64,000 nucleotides of DNA from Limnohabitans sp. DM1 (GTDB lineage Bacteria > Pseudomonadota > Gammaproteobacteria > Burkholderiales > Burkholderiaceae_C). Location: positions 186,001 through 250,000 of the forward strand of contig NZ_CXOO01000026.1 of NCBI RefSeq assembly GCF_001269385.1, in the 5' to 3' direction. Below the pieces are notes generated by a model. That model was not told where the DNA came from. It saw only the letters and a list, made by a program, of their open reading frames with translations, and made no database searches. The position numbers and the translations under genes were made by a program. Positions 9,644 to 18,669 of this stretch are shown here, one piece after another (within the stretch, counting starts at the first letter, position 1; every line of letters starts with the position of its first letter).

Positions 9644-12547
9644 TTAGGCCAGCGACCATTCCACACTGAATAAAGTCTGCTCGTCCACCTTCTGCCCCAG
9701 CTGCCCTTCCAGCCCCTCAATCAACTCATTGCGCTGGGCCTCGATTTCATCTTGCCGGGTGAACAGCTCCCTGCGCAGTTGGGTGCGTTTGGCTTCCAGC
9801 TCGCGCTGGCGTTTTTGGCATGTCAGCTTGTCTTCCAGCGTGGCGGCGGTGGCAGCGGTGCGGCGCACTTCTTTGATGGCCAGATCGACGGCCTTAATTT
9901 CTTGCTCCAGCCCCAGCTTCAGGTCATCGGCCCAGGCGTCGAGCTTTTCCACTTCTTTTTCGAAGTGCCCCAGGTTGCGGCGGTTCACGTCGCGCAAAAA
10001 GTCGCTCTGGCGCTCTAGCAGCGAGGCGTCCAGCGCTTGGTTGGCAGCGTCAAACAGGCCAGCGGTCAAGACTGCGCTGGTCTGTGTGCGGGCAGGCAAA
10101 CGCAAGAGTTTTTCGGGCACGTCGTCGGGCAAGGTTTGCCCCGCGTGGGTGGCGGCTGCCACCAACAGGCGCTGCTCCATGGTGCCCAGCGCGTGCACGG
10201 TGACCAGCTTCACGGTCATCCAGCCGCCCTGCCCTCTGAACGGCTTGAGGCTGCTGACGGTGTTGCCATAAGCGCTGTAGTCAAACTGCAATTGGCCGTG
10301 GGGCAGTTGGCGGGACTTGGCGCGTTCAATGGCCCATTCGGCCAGCGGGTGGTCGGGTTTGTAGATGTGGGCTTCGCCCGTACGGCGGGGCAGTTCATAG
10401 CGGCCCAGCTCGGCGTTGGGCAGGCCTTCGGGGGTGCGGTGCAGGTCAAAACCGTCCACATCAAAGCGGGCGCAGTCGGCCAGCTCGGCTTGGGTCAGGG
10501 CCATGAGCATTTGCTCGAAGCGGCCACGGGCGCTGCGGCTGTCTTCGGCACGCAGGCGCAGTTTGTCTTGCACCTCTTCGTCAAAGTTTTCCAGCAGGAT
10601 TTGCCGGGTTTTGACCATGGCCTCGTCGATCTCGCCTTTCAGGTCCAGCTGCAGTTGCTCAAAGCTGGTTTTGATCTCTTGCGGGTCGCGGCAGTTTTGG
10701 TAGATGTCGGCAATGCGGCGCTCAAAATCCACGCCCGAGCCTATCGCGCCCAGCACTTCGTCGCTGGCACCAAACACACCCTCAAAGAGCTGGAATTTTT
10801 CGGCCAGCAGTTCATAAACACGGGCGTCTGCTTCGTTGGTGCGGTCCACAAAGTTGACCACCACCACATCAAACTTTTGTCCGTAGCGGTGGCAGCGACC
10901 AATGCGCTGCTCGATGCGTTGGGGGTTCCAGGGCAAGTCGTAGTTGATGACCAGCGAGCAAAACTGCAGGTTGATGCCTTCTGCACCGGCCTCGGTGGCG
11001 ATCATCACCCGCCCCTCGTCCTTGAAATATTCCACCAAGGCAGCACGGGTGTCGGCGGTTTTAGATCCGGTGATGCGGTCAGTGCCCTGATGCTTCTTGA
11101 TCCAGTCTTTGTAGATGGCTTGGGCGCGTGCGTCGCTGTTGGTGCCATTGAAAAGCACGAGGCCATCGCCATAGGGTGTGCCAGCCAAGAGTTCCAGCAA
11201 ATAGTCTTGCGTGCGGCGGGACTCGGTGAAGATGATGGCCTTTTGCGGTGCACCCAAACGCGCCAGCTCTGAGAATGACCGGGCCAATGCCGTGAGCAGG
11301 GCCTGGCCTTTGGCGTCGCCTTGTATTTGCATGGCCAGTTGTTTGAAGTGGCGCAGCTCTTCAATCTCTGTGGCAATGGCTTGGCGTTGGCTGGCGTTTT
11401 CTGGGCGGCTTTGCCCCAGGGCACCCTCTTCGGAGCCACTTTCGTCGGCCATTTGGTCCAACGCTTCGTAGTCTTGGTCCAGCTGGTCGATCATGTCCAG
11501 GTCGTCTGGCGTTTCGTCCAGCACGCCTTGCAGGCGTTTGGCCATGGTGTCCAGTGCGCCTGCAATGGCGTGGCTGGACGAGGCCAGCAGCTTCCACAAG
11601 ACCAGCGAAATCAGGTGCCGCTGCCCTTCGGGCATGGCCTGCAAATTGGGGCGGCGCAGGTAGTCGGCCACCAAGTTGGAGAACTCTTTTTCTTGAACGG
11701 TCGGCGTGAACTCTTGCACGATGGCGCGGCGTGCCGTGTATGACACATAGGGCTGCACTTGTCGGCGTAAGGTGCGTTTGCACAGCGGGGCCAAGCGGTG
11801 GCGCAGGGCTTCAAAGGTTTGGCCCTTGGTGGGCGTGGCGTATTGCGCACGAAAGCTGTCGGCGTCGCCAAAGACCCGGTCGTCGATCATGCTGACCAAG
11901 CCATACAGCTCCAACAGTGAGTTTTGCAAAGGCGTGGCCGTCAGCAGCACTTTGGAATGCACTTTGAACAGCGCGTCCTTGAGCGTCTTGCCAATGACGT
12001 TGTTCTTTTTGTGGACGTTGCGCAGGCGGTGCGCTTCGTCCATGACCACCAAATCCCAAGCCACGGCCTTGATGTCTTTGGCCTTGGCTTTGGCGAACTG
12101 GTAGGAGCAAATGACCGGGCCAGTGGGGCAAACAAACGGATGGGTTTGTCCGGATTTTCGCAATGCATTGAAGCTCTTGGCCTCCAAAATGGTGGCCTGC
12201 AGGCTGAACTTGTCTTGCAGCTCTTGGTGCCATTGCTTGCGCAAGTTGGCTGGCACGACGATCAGCACCTTGCGCCGCCGCTCGGCCCAGCGCTGCGAGA
12301 TGACCAACCCAGCCTCGATGGTTTTGCCCAAACCCACTTCGTCGGCCAGGATCACGCCACGCGACAAGGGGTTTTGGCAGGCAAACAGCGCGGCCTCCAC
12401 CTGGTGCGGGTTCAGGTCTACTTGGGAGTTGACCAAGGTCGAAGCCAGAGCCTCAACCGAGTCGGCCGCCGCCCGCCGTGTGAGTTGCCATGCGTAGTAT
12501 TGGCTTTGGTAGGGCGTGATGCCAGATACCGTCATGGGTCTATGCAT
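9644..12547 (-). CDS. SNF2/RapA-like superfamily 2 DNA helicase (defence-associated)
   Basis: A 967-residue SNF2-family ATPase. N-terminal helicase lobe: LNPHQVEAA (Q-like motif), ILADEVGLGKTIEAGL (motif I, about residues 66-81), DLVVMDEAHRLRN (motif II, near 165) and LLTATPLQN (motif III). The second lobe has AIIFTESRRTQ and the motif V/VI block IEQRIGRCHRYGQ. The C-terminal 300 residues are Arg/Glu-rich with coiled-coil character, ending in LFSVEWSLA. The order resembles RapA and DrmD-type helicases, but no other DISARM gene is present. The ATG overlaps the aroE stop (TGATG); a TTG one codon upstream is possible. It is GC-rich like mod and res, unlike the two ATPase genes between them. Confidence 0.85.
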   Translation of the reverse strand: MHRPMTVSGITPYQSQYYAWQLTRRAAADSVEALASTLVNSQVDLNPHQVEAALFACQNPLSRGVILADEVGLGKTIEAGLVISQRWAERRRKVLIVVPANLRKQWHQELQDKFSLQATILEAKSFNALRKSGQTHPFVCPTGPVICSYQFAKAKAKDIKAVAWDLVVMDEAHRLRNVHKKNNVIGKTLKDALFKVHSKVLLTATPLQNSLLELYGLVSMIDDRVFGDADSFRAQYATPTKGQTFEALRHRLAPLCKRTLRRQVQPYVSYTARRAIVQEFTPTVQEKEFSNLVADYLRRPNLQAMPEGQRHLISLVLWKLLASSSHAIAGALDTMAKRLQGVLDETPDDLDMIDQLDQDYEALDQMADESGSEEGALGQSRPENASQRQAIATEIEELRHFKQLAMQIQGDAKGQALLTALARSFSELARLGAPQKAIIFTESRRTQDYLLELLAGTPYGDGLVLFNGTNSDARAQAIYKDWIKKHQGTDRITGSKTADTRAALVEYFKDEGRVMIATEAGAEGINLQFCSLVINYDLPWNPQRIEQRIGRCHRYGQKFDVVVVNFVDRTNEADARVYELLAEKFQLFEGVFGASDEVLGAIGSGVDFERRIADIYQNCRDPQEIKTSFEQLQLDLKGEIDEAMVKTRQILLENFDEEVQDKLRLRAEDSRSARGRFEQMLMALTQAELADCARFDVDGFDLHRTPEGLPNAELGRYELPRRTGEAHIYKPDHPLAEWAIERAKSRQLPHGQLQFDYSAYGNTVSSLKPFRGQGGWMTVKLVTVHALGTMEQRLLVAAATHAGQTLPDDVPEKLLRLPARTQTSAVLTAGLFDAANQALDASLLERQSDFLRDVNRRNLGHFEKEVEKLDAWADDLKLGLEQEIKAVDLAIKEVRRTAATAATLEDKLTCQKRQRELEAKRTQLRRELFTRQDEIEAQRNELIEGLEGQLGQKVDEQTLFSVEWSLA

Positions 12548-13404
12548 CAAACCAAAGGCACCGTCAGCCGTTCAATCACCGCCGCCGTATCCGGCCTGAC
12601 CCCGCGCCACCAGGCAAAGGCTTCGGCCGCTTGTTCGGCCAGCATGCCCACGCCATCGGCCAGCTGCGTCACGCCCGCTTGCTGCGCCAGCTTCAAAAAC
12701 GGCGTAAGGCCTTTGCCATAGGTCAGGTCGTAGGCCAGGCACCCGGGTGCAAACACACTGGCGGGCAGTGGCGGCAGCTCGGCACTCAGGCTGGACGAGC
12801 TGGCGTTGAGCACCACGTCAAACGTCTGCCCCTGCAAGTCGGCATAGCCCAGCCCCTGCACGGGCACTTGGCCGGTTTGATGTTGCTGTGCCAAAGCCGC
12901 CAACTCCTGCGCCTTGGCCACCGTGCGGTTGACGATCACCAGCTCGGCAGGCTGCTCGGCCAGCAGGGGCAGCAAAGCGCCTCGCGTGGCACCACCCGCC
13001 CCCAAAATCAACACGCGCCGCCCCTTGAGCGGACAGGCCAGGTTGTGCACCAGATCGCGCACCAAGCCCACGCCGTCGAAGTTTTCCGCATAGACCTTGC
13101 CGCCCTCGAACTTCATCGCATTCACCGCCCCCGCCATTTGCGCGCTGGGGGCCAGGTCGGTGGCGTAGGCAAAAGCATCGAGCTTGAAAGGCGCGGTCAC
13201 GTTCATGCCCCGCCCGCCACTGGCGCGAAACGTGTCCACCACTTCGGCGAATCCGCCCAAGGGGGCCAGCAGCTTGGTGTAGTCCATGTTCTGCCCGGTG
13301 ACCTGCGCAAAGGCGGTGTGGATGAGGGGCGACTTGCTTTGTTCGATGGGGTTGCCGATGACGGCGTAGCGGTCGGTGGTCGGGGCAGAAATCGGGGCGT
13401 TCAT
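12547..13404 (-). CDS. aroE: Shikimate dehydrogenase (NADP+)
   Basis: A 285-residue enzyme of the shikimate pathway that reduces 3-dehydroshikimate to shikimate in the cytosol. The substrate-binding N-terminus is typical: AVIGNPIEQSKSPLIH near residues 14-29 and NVTAPFK near 67-73, whose Lys is the catalytic lysine of the family. The NADP-binding Rossmann loop is LILGAGGATRGAL near 130, followed by IVNRT. The C-terminus has YDLTYGKGLTPFL. Length matches the family (270-290). It is the housekeeping gene at the border of the defence island: its stop codon overlaps the helicase start, so the helicase is likely co-transcribed from the aroE promoter. Confidence 0.96.
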   Translation of the reverse strand: MNAPISAPTTDRYAVIGNPIEQSKSPLIHTAFAQVTGQNMDYTKLLAPLGGFAEVVDTFRASGGRGMNVTAPFKLDAFAYATDLAPSAQMAGAVNAMKFEGGKVYAENFDGVGLVRDLVHNLACPLKGRRVLILGAGGATRGALLPLLAEQPAELVIVNRTVAKAQELAALAQQHQTGQVPVQGLGYADLQGQTFDVVLNASSSSLSAELPPLPASVFAPGCLAYDLTYGKGLTPFLKLAQQAGVTQLADGVGMLAEQAAEAFAWWRGVRPDTAAVIERLTVPLV

Positions 13405-13575
13405 GGAGAGGTTTCCAGCAAAATTTGCAGCGTTGATATTTGAATCTTAGCCGCCAAGACCAACACCCGACCGACTACAACATCAGGAAAGGTCTGCAAC
13501 AAAGCACCTGACGACTCCATAAACGCCGCAAGCTCAGTCACAATCAAGGACAAATCAAAATGCGGGAGGCCCTTG

Positions 13576-13854
13576 ATGTCACAAGAAAAAATGCAAGCGT
13601 TTGCGCAGGATGTGGACACCTCCATCCAGCAAGCCCGGCACGGCGAAGGCCGGGTGCACCAGGTCACGTTGTCTGCAGCAGCCGAGGCGCGCGCCAAAGT
13701 GGGTTTGACGCAATCGGCCTTTGCGCAGTTGATGGGCGTGTCGGTGCGCACGTTGCAAAACTGGGAACAGGGCCGCAGCCAGCCCTCCGGGGCCGCGAAA
13801 ACCTTGATCAAAGTCGCTCAACAGTGGCCCGATGTGCTGCGTTCGATGGTCTAA
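13576..13854 (+). CDS. Small XRE/HigA-like helix-turn-helix regulator
   Basis: A 92-residue protein. The helix-turn-helix is clear in the second half: LTQSAFAQLMGVSVRTLQNW followed by EQGRSQPSG, the standard XRE/HigA pattern in which an N-terminal extension precedes the DNA-binding fold. Such proteins often serve as antitoxins with a RelE/HigB toxin immediately upstream. No toxin is visible in the 171 bases between this gene and the divergent aroE, so it is either a solitary regulator or an orphan antitoxin. The start is the ATG at 13576, placed 6 bases after GGGAGG; a TTG directly before it is possible. Confidence 0.8.
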   Translation: MSQEKMQAFAQDVDTSIQQARHGEGRVHQVTLSAAAEARAKVGLTQSAFAQLMGVSVRTLQNWEQGRSQPSGAAKTLIKVAQQWPDVLRSMV

Positions 13855-15094
13855 ATTGACAAACGCACACGCCCCCCTCCCCCCCGCTGGCTTCAAGCCT
13901 TCCCTGGCGGTGGCCCTCATTGTTCTGGCCCAGTGCCTGAGCACCTCGCTGTGGTTCAGCCCCAGCGGGGTGGCCGACAGCCTGATGCAGGCCTGGCAAC
14001 TGAGCGCAACTTCCTTTGGCTGGCTGCTGGCCGCCACCCAACTGGGCTTCATCGCGGGCACGCTGGCCTTTGCCTTCAGCGGTGCGGCCGACCGCTTTGC
14101 CCCCACGCGCATTTTTGTGGCGTGCAGCTCGCTGGGGGCGCTGGCCAACGCCGCCGTCACCTGGGGCGTGACCGATTACGGGCTGTTCTGGAGCCTGCGC
14201 TTTGTGGTGGGCATGTGCCTGGCCGGCATCTACCCGCTGGGCATGAAGATGCTGGTGCAGCGCGTGGGCAGCAAACCGGCCGCCGCGCTGGGTTGGCTGG
14301 TGGGCATGCTGACCTTGGGCACGGCCATGCCACACGGCTTGCGGGCTCTTGGCCAAAGCTGGCCCTGGCCCGAGGTGCTGCTGGGCTCGTCGGTGCTGGC
14401 CTTGGTGGGCGCGGCGCTGGTGGCCTGGATGGGCCAACCGCCCAAGCAGGCCGCATCTGCGAGTCAAACCCCAGCCCCTGCCCCCCTTCGCCTGAACACC
14501 AAGGCCTTGCGCGAGGTCATTGCAGTGCGCGGCTTTCGCGCGTCGGCGTTGGGCTACTTTGGCCACATGTGGGAGCTGTATGCTTTTTGGAGCGTGCTGC
14601 CTTGGCTCAGCCTGCCCATCCACCGTTCGTTGGTGGCCGCTGGCTACGGCTGGGCACCGTCGGTGGCGCTGATGAGTTTCGCGGTCATCGGCATCGGCTT
14701 TTTCGGCTGCGTGTTAGGCGGCATGTGGAGCCGCCGCGTGGGCAGTGCGCGGGTGGCGGCCACAGCCTTGACCGCATCGGGCCTGATGTGCCTGGGCTAC
14801 CCCTTCATCCCTGACACCTGGCCCCTTGTGCAGCTGGGGGCCTTGCTGTTTTGGGGCGTTTGTGTGGTGGCCGATTCGCCGCAGTTTTCGGCCATGTCCT
14901 CGCAACACGCACCGCCGCAGTGGCTGGGCAGCGCCTTGGTGCTGCAAAACGGCGTGGGCTTTTTGATCACCGTGCTCAGCATCTTGCTGCTGGGCTGGGC
15001 CGTGCAGCAGTGGGGCAGCATGGCCCTGTGGCTGCTGGCCCCCGGCCCCGTGCTGGGCCTGTGGGCCTTGCGGCCTTTGCTCAAAGAGGTCTGA
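13832..15094 (+). CDS. MFS transporter, substrate unknown
   Basis: A 420-residue hydrophobic protein with about 12 transmembrane segments of the major facilitator superfamily, the first starting near residue 25 (SLAVALIVLAQCLSTSLWFS). Loop 2-3 has ADRFAPTRIF, a loose MFS signature, and loop 6-7 is a short polar linker (QPPKQAASASQTPAPAP). No substrate-specific motif was recognised. The first in-frame ATG (13832) lies inside the preceding HTH gene and gives a 23-base overlap. A TTG at 13856, just after that gene's stop, would give a more natural N-terminus (TNAHAPLPPAG), so the start is uncertain. It converges with the MFS gene at 15106. Confidence 0.82.
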   Translation: MCCVRWSKLTNAHAPLPPAGFKPSLAVALIVLAQCLSTSLWFSPSGVADSLMQAWQLSATSFGWLLAATQLGFIAGTLAFAFSGAADRFAPTRIFVACSSLGALANAAVTWGVTDYGLFWSLRFVVGMCLAGIYPLGMKMLVQRVGSKPAAALGWLVGMLTLGTAMPHGLRALGQSWPWPEVLLGSSVLALVGAALVAWMGQPPKQAASASQTPAPAPLRLNTKALREVIAVRGFRASALGYFGHMWELYAFWSVLPWLSLPIHRSLVAAGYGWAPSVALMSFAVIGIGFFGCVLGGMWSRRVGSARVAATALTASGLMCLGYPFIPDTWPLVQLGALLFWGVCVVADSPQFSAMSSQHAPPQWLGSALVLQNGVGFLITVLSILLLGWAVQQWGSMALWLLAPGPVLGLWALRPLLKEV

Positions 15095-15105
15095 GCCTTT
15101 GAGGC

Positions 15106-16296
15106 TCAGTGCCGACCCACCAGTCTGTACACCAGCACCCCCAGGCCCGACACGCCCACGGCCGCTGCCGTGAAGGCATAGGCCAGCCAACCCTGGTCCA
15201 CACTTTGGGCCATGAGCAGCACCCCGGTGGATTGGCCAAAAAACAGCGAGCAAGCGAACAAGGTCACGGCCGAGCCGCGTGCGGCCGGGGCCATTTGGGT
15301 GGCCTGCACCTGCAGCGTGTTGTGCAACATGTAAAAGCCCAGCCCCGTCATCAGGCAAGCCAGCATGCCCAGCCACACCCCACTGCCCCAGGCCAGCACC
15401 AGCAAACCCACCACCACCAAAGCGGCCCCCGTGCGCACCAGACCGCGCTCGCCTAGCCAAGCCAGCCAGCGCCGCGCCATCTGGCTGTAGAGCAAACCGC
15501 CCACACCATAGAGCATCATCACCGAGCCGGCAGCCACCACGCTCAAACCAAACTGCTGGTGCAAATGCGTGGGCATGAAGGCCATGGCTCCGAACACCAA
15601 AGCGCCCTCGGCCGCCGTGACGGTCAAGATCCAGCGCACGCGCGGTGTGCCCAAGAGCTGGCCTGTCAGGCGAAACGCCGCCCACAAGCCCGGGGCCGCC
15701 ACCGGCACCGACTGAGCCTGTCGCTTGGCTTGCTGGCGCAAACGGCGCAGCAGCAGCACAGCGGCCACACCAAACATGGCCGCCAGCAACACAAAAGCGC
15801 TGCGCCAGCCCACCGTGTCGGCCGCAAAGCCACCAAACCACAACCCACTCATCATGCCGAGCACAGTGGCGCTCATGAGCTTGGCCAGTATTTCCTGACG
15901 GCGCTCATAAGGCACTTGGTCACCCACCCAAGCCATCGACAGCGGGATGATGCCCGCCGCCGCTGCGCCCATGAAGCCGCGCATGATGACCAGCATGGGC
16001 AGGTTGACAGACAGCGCCGTGATGGCACTGAACACCGCGCAAGCCGACACAGCGAGCGACACCACCCGCAGCTTACCGAAGCGCTCACCCAGCGGCCCGT
16101 AAAACAACTGCAAAACGCCGTAGACCACGGCAAACACGGACACCACCGCCGACGCATCGCCTGTGCTGACCTGGAACTCCTGGCCCAGCACCACCAGCAT
16201 CGGGTCGCAAATGCGCATTGAGGCCATGCTGGCAAAACCGGCCAGGCCCAAGAGCGTCAGGTGCTGGCGTTCGTCTGCGGGTGTCAAAGTACTCAT
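15106..16296 (-). CDS. MFS transporter at the end of the protocatechuate cluster
   Basis: A 396-residue protein with 12 predicted membrane spans. The signature after helix 2 reads GPLGERFGKLRVV, a good MFS loop 2-3 motif, and PLSMAWVGDQVPYERRQ after helix 4 resembles drug:H+ antiporter/YnfM-like members. It starts at an ATG just after the ligC stop, so it is the last gene of the operon-like run. In Comamonas pmd clusters an MFS permease (PmdK) imports protocatechuate, but that gene lies at the other end and is PcaK-like. This protein looks more like the DHA1 side of the superfamily, so import of an aromatic acid is possible but unproven. Confidence 0.8.
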   Translation of the reverse strand: MSTLTPADERQHLTLLGLAGFASMASMRICDPMLVVLGQEFQVSTGDASAVVSVFAVVYGVLQLFYGPLGERFGKLRVVSLAVSACAVFSAITALSVNLPMLVIMRGFMGAAAAGIIPLSMAWVGDQVPYERRQEILAKLMSATVLGMMSGLWFGGFAADTVGWRSAFVLLAAMFGVAAVLLLRRLRQQAKRQAQSVPVAAPGLWAAFRLTGQLLGTPRVRWILTVTAAEGALVFGAMAFMPTHLHQQFGLSVVAAGSVMMLYGVGGLLYSQMARRWLAWLGERGLVRTGAALVVVGLLVLAWGSGVWLGMLACLMTGLGFYMLHNTLQVQATQMAPAARGSAVTLFACSLFFGQSTGVLLMAQSVDQGWLAYAFTAAAVGVSGLGVLVYRLVGRH

Positions 16297-16298
16297 GT

Positions 16299-17252
16299 TC
16301 AGGCCAGTTGTTGCTCCAGGTCGTGCAGGACCTGGTAGCAAGGCAGCACTTGCGCGATGGAACTGTTGGGCTCGCGGCCTTCGCGGATCGCGGCGAAGAA
16401 CTCGCGGTCTTGCAACTCAATGCCGTTCATCGACACCGCCACTTGCGACACATCGATCTTTTCTTCCTTGCCGGTGAACAGGTCGTCGTAACGCGCCAGG
16501 TAGGTGCCCGTGTCACCGATATAGCGGAAGTACGTGCCCAAAGGCCCGTCGTTGTTGAAGCTGAGTGACAAAGTGCAGATCGCGCCATTGGCGGCTTTGA
16601 GCTGGATGCTCATGTCCATGGCGATGCCCAGCGTCGGGTGGATCGGGCCCTGCACCGCGTTGGCTTTGACGATGGGGCTGCCGCATTGGTAAGCGAACAG
16701 GTCCACCGTGTGCGCGGCATGGTGCCACAGCAGGTGGTCGGTCCAGCTGCGGGCTTGGCCGAGCGCGTTCATGTTGGTACGGCGAAAGAAATAGGTCTGC
16801 ACGTCCATCTGCTGGATGTTGAACTCGCCCGCCTTGATCTTGTGGTTCACCCACTGGTGGCTGGGGTTGAAGCGCCGGGTGTGGCCCACCATGGCCACCA
16901 AGCCGGTTTCCTTTTGCACGCGCAGCACTTCCTGGCCGTCCTTGTACACATCACACAGCGGAATTTCCACCTGCACATGCTTGCCCGCCTTCAGGCAAGC
17001 CAGGGTCTGGCTGGCGTGCATTTGCGTGGGCGTACACAAGATGACGGCGTCGACTTCTTTCAACGCCAACGATTCACTCAGGTCGGTCGTGACATGGCCA
17101 ATGCCGTATTTGTCCGCCACCTCTTTGGTTTTGGTGAACTCGCGGCCGATCAGCGAGACGACTTCCACGCCGTCGATGTTTTTAATGCCGTCCAGGTGTT
17201 TGATGCCGAAGGCACCTGCGCCTGCGAGGGCGACTTTGATGGGTTTGCTCAT
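16299..17252 (-). CDS. ligC: 4-carboxy-2-hydroxymuconate-6-semialdehyde dehydrogenase
   Basis: A 317-residue Gfo/Idh/MocA-family oxidoreductase that closely follows the LigC/PmdC pattern as I recall it. It oxidises the 4,5-ring-cleavage product of protocatechuate (as its hemiacetal) to 2-pyrone-4,6-dicarboxylate with NADP+. Visible: Rossmann loop ALAGAGAFGIKHL at residues 8-20, CTPTQMH and the conserved VGHTRRFNPSHQWV, and LWHHAAHTVDLFAYQ in the catalytic domain. The start is the ATG at 17252 with AAAGGAAA upstream; longer open reading exists but is not supported. In Comamonas pmdC directly follows pmdB; here a two-gene cassette separates them. Confidence 0.93.
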   Translation of the reverse strand: MSKPIKVALAGAGAFGIKHLDGIKNIDGVEVVSLIGREFTKTKEVADKYGIGHVTTDLSESLALKEVDAVILCTPTQMHASQTLACLKAGKHVQVEIPLCDVYKDGQEVLRVQKETGLVAMVGHTRRFNPSHQWVNHKIKAGEFNIQQMDVQTYFFRRTNMNALGQARSWTDHLLWHHAAHTVDLFAYQCGSPIVKANAVQGPIHPTLGIAMDMSIQLKAANGAICTLSLSFNNDGPLGTYFRYIGDTGTYLARYDDLFTGKEEKIDVSQVAVSMNGIELQDREFFAAIREGREPNSSIAQVLPCYQVLHDLEQQLA

Positions 17253-17289
17253 GGGTATTTCCTTTTGAACATGCGAAAGCATTGAAAAA

Positions 17290-18669
17290 TCATTTGAGTT
17301 TGAAGAGGTTGCGAAGAGCCAGGCCGATGAAGAACAGGACTGCGAGGCTGAGGGTTTTGTGGAGGATGACCAGAGCCGATAAGCCGAAACTCCACCAGGC
17401 ACCTTGGGGCCAAAACGCTTTGCTGGCGGCTTCACTCAACTTGTCCAAGCCAGGCAAAGGCAAGGTCTGCAACAGTGAAAACTCCAGCCATTGCGGGGCA
17501 AAGTGGCAAGCCTGCACGCTCAGGCCACACTGCCCCAGCCAAGACAACAGGCCATAAAGAGCTGTGAGAACCAACACGGCCAAGCCACCGTATTTCAGCG
17601 GGCGGGTGATGCTGAACCCGTAATCGCTGAATGTCTTGTACGCCTGGAAAAGCAAGCGCTTGAGGCCTGTTTCACGCAGCGTTTCTTCTTCCATCTCCAA
17701 ACGAAAAAACCGCTGCTCTTCTCGAATGGCTTGCTGTTTGCTGAAAGCGAGTTTGAGGGTGCGGTAGGCACGCGGGGCATCCTCGCTACCTGCAGGCAAG
17801 GGAAACTCAGCACCGTCAAAATTGGTATCAGAGTGAAGGTCACAGCCGTGAAAAATTGGGGCTATCGCGAACTTGGTGTTATTGAATTTTGTAGTTCCCA
17901 AGAATTTTCGGTTTAAAAAGGAAGCTTGATCAAAAAAGATGGCTTTCGAAAAGTCAATTTCGAAGAAATTTCCATCTTCATTTACCTTTGAGCCGAAATA
18001 TGCATGCTGAAAAAATTTCGCATTTGAAAAACATACCCGCCGACCAAAACGAGTGCTTGCAAAATTTGCATCTTTCCAACTGGTTTCAGAAAAATCAGCT
18101 ACATCACCGAAGACTGCTTGTTCAAACTGAATATTTTCTCCCCAGCGCGAACCTTTGAATCTAGCCCAATTTCCCCACTGTACATTTTGAAAAATTATCG
18201 ACGACTGCCATTCAGAATTTTCAAAATTCGCATCACACCCAAAAATCGCACCGTTTAGGTTGGTATCGTGACTCCAAATCGAGTTTTGGAAATCAACTCC
18301 ATCGTCAAATTTGAATTTAGAAAAATTTCTCAAATACACAAAGGGAAGACCATTGTTCAACGTGAAATCAACAGACGAAAAATCTGCCACATTTACCCAT
18401 GAACTCACTTTTAACTCGGTTGAACCTTTTTGAAATCTAACGAAATCCTTCCGCGCAGGAAAAACCATTCGCCACGCATTCCAAACCACATACCCTTTAT
18501 CACGCCCCCCGACTTCATTGCTCTTCAACGCCAACGCCAAACACCCCGCCTTGCTGATGTTGTCCGGGGTGCCATTCTCAGGGTTGCGAAAAATCTCTCG
18601 GATGGTTTCGCGCACAGGAATGCCATCAATCTCCAGCGGGAGCTTTTCGATGTCAGGATGCTCGCTCAT
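17290..18669 (-). CDS. Pentapeptide-repeat-like membrane protein
   Basis: A 459-residue protein. After about 90 residues of mixed composition, residues about 95-300 form a degenerate run of five-residue steps with a central Phe (DFSSVDF, NFSKFKF, ANFENSEW, NFASTRF, KFNNTKF), the pattern of a right-handed beta-helix of the pentapeptide family. A charged linker (REEQRFFRLEMEEETLRE) is followed by two strong hydrophobic segments (YGGLAVLVLTALYGLLSW and ALVILHKTLSLAVLFFIGL). Overall this is a soluble beta-helix tethered to the inner membrane by its C-terminus. The ATG overlaps the stop of the DUF4143 gene (ATGA). The gene is A+T-richer than the lig genes around it. Function unknown. Confidence 0.75.
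   Translation of the reverse strand: MSEHPDIEKLPLEIDGIPVRETIREIFRNPENGTPDNISKAGCLALALKSNEVGGRDKGYVVWNAWRMVFPARKDFVRFQKGSTELKVSSWVNVADFSSVDFTLNNGLPFVYLRNFSKFKFDDGVDFQNSIWSHDTNLNGAIFGCDANFENSEWQSSIIFQNVQWGNWARFKGSRWGENIQFEQAVFGDVADFSETSWKDANFASTRFGRRVCFSNAKFFQHAYFGSKVNEDGNFFEIDFSKAIFFDQASFLNRKFLGTTKFNNTKFAIAPIFHGCDLHSDTNFDGAEFPLPAGSEDAPRAYRTLKLAFSKQQAIREEQRFFRLEMEEETLRETGLKRLLFQAYKTFSDYGFSITRPLKYGGLAVLVLTALYGLLSWLGQCGLSVQACHFAPQWLEFSLLQTLPLPGLDKLSEAASKAFWPQGAWWSFGLSALVILHKTLSLAVLFFIGLALRNLFKLK

Noticed and set aside
1-12547. BREX, DISARM or Gabija system
   Set aside because: No PglZ, BrxC, DrmA/B or UvrD-like GajB gene was found beside the methylases, helicase or OLD protein.
13401-13811. 136-codon minus-strand frame opposite the small HTH gene
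   Set aside because: Overlaps the well-supported HTH gene antisense and has no recognisable features.
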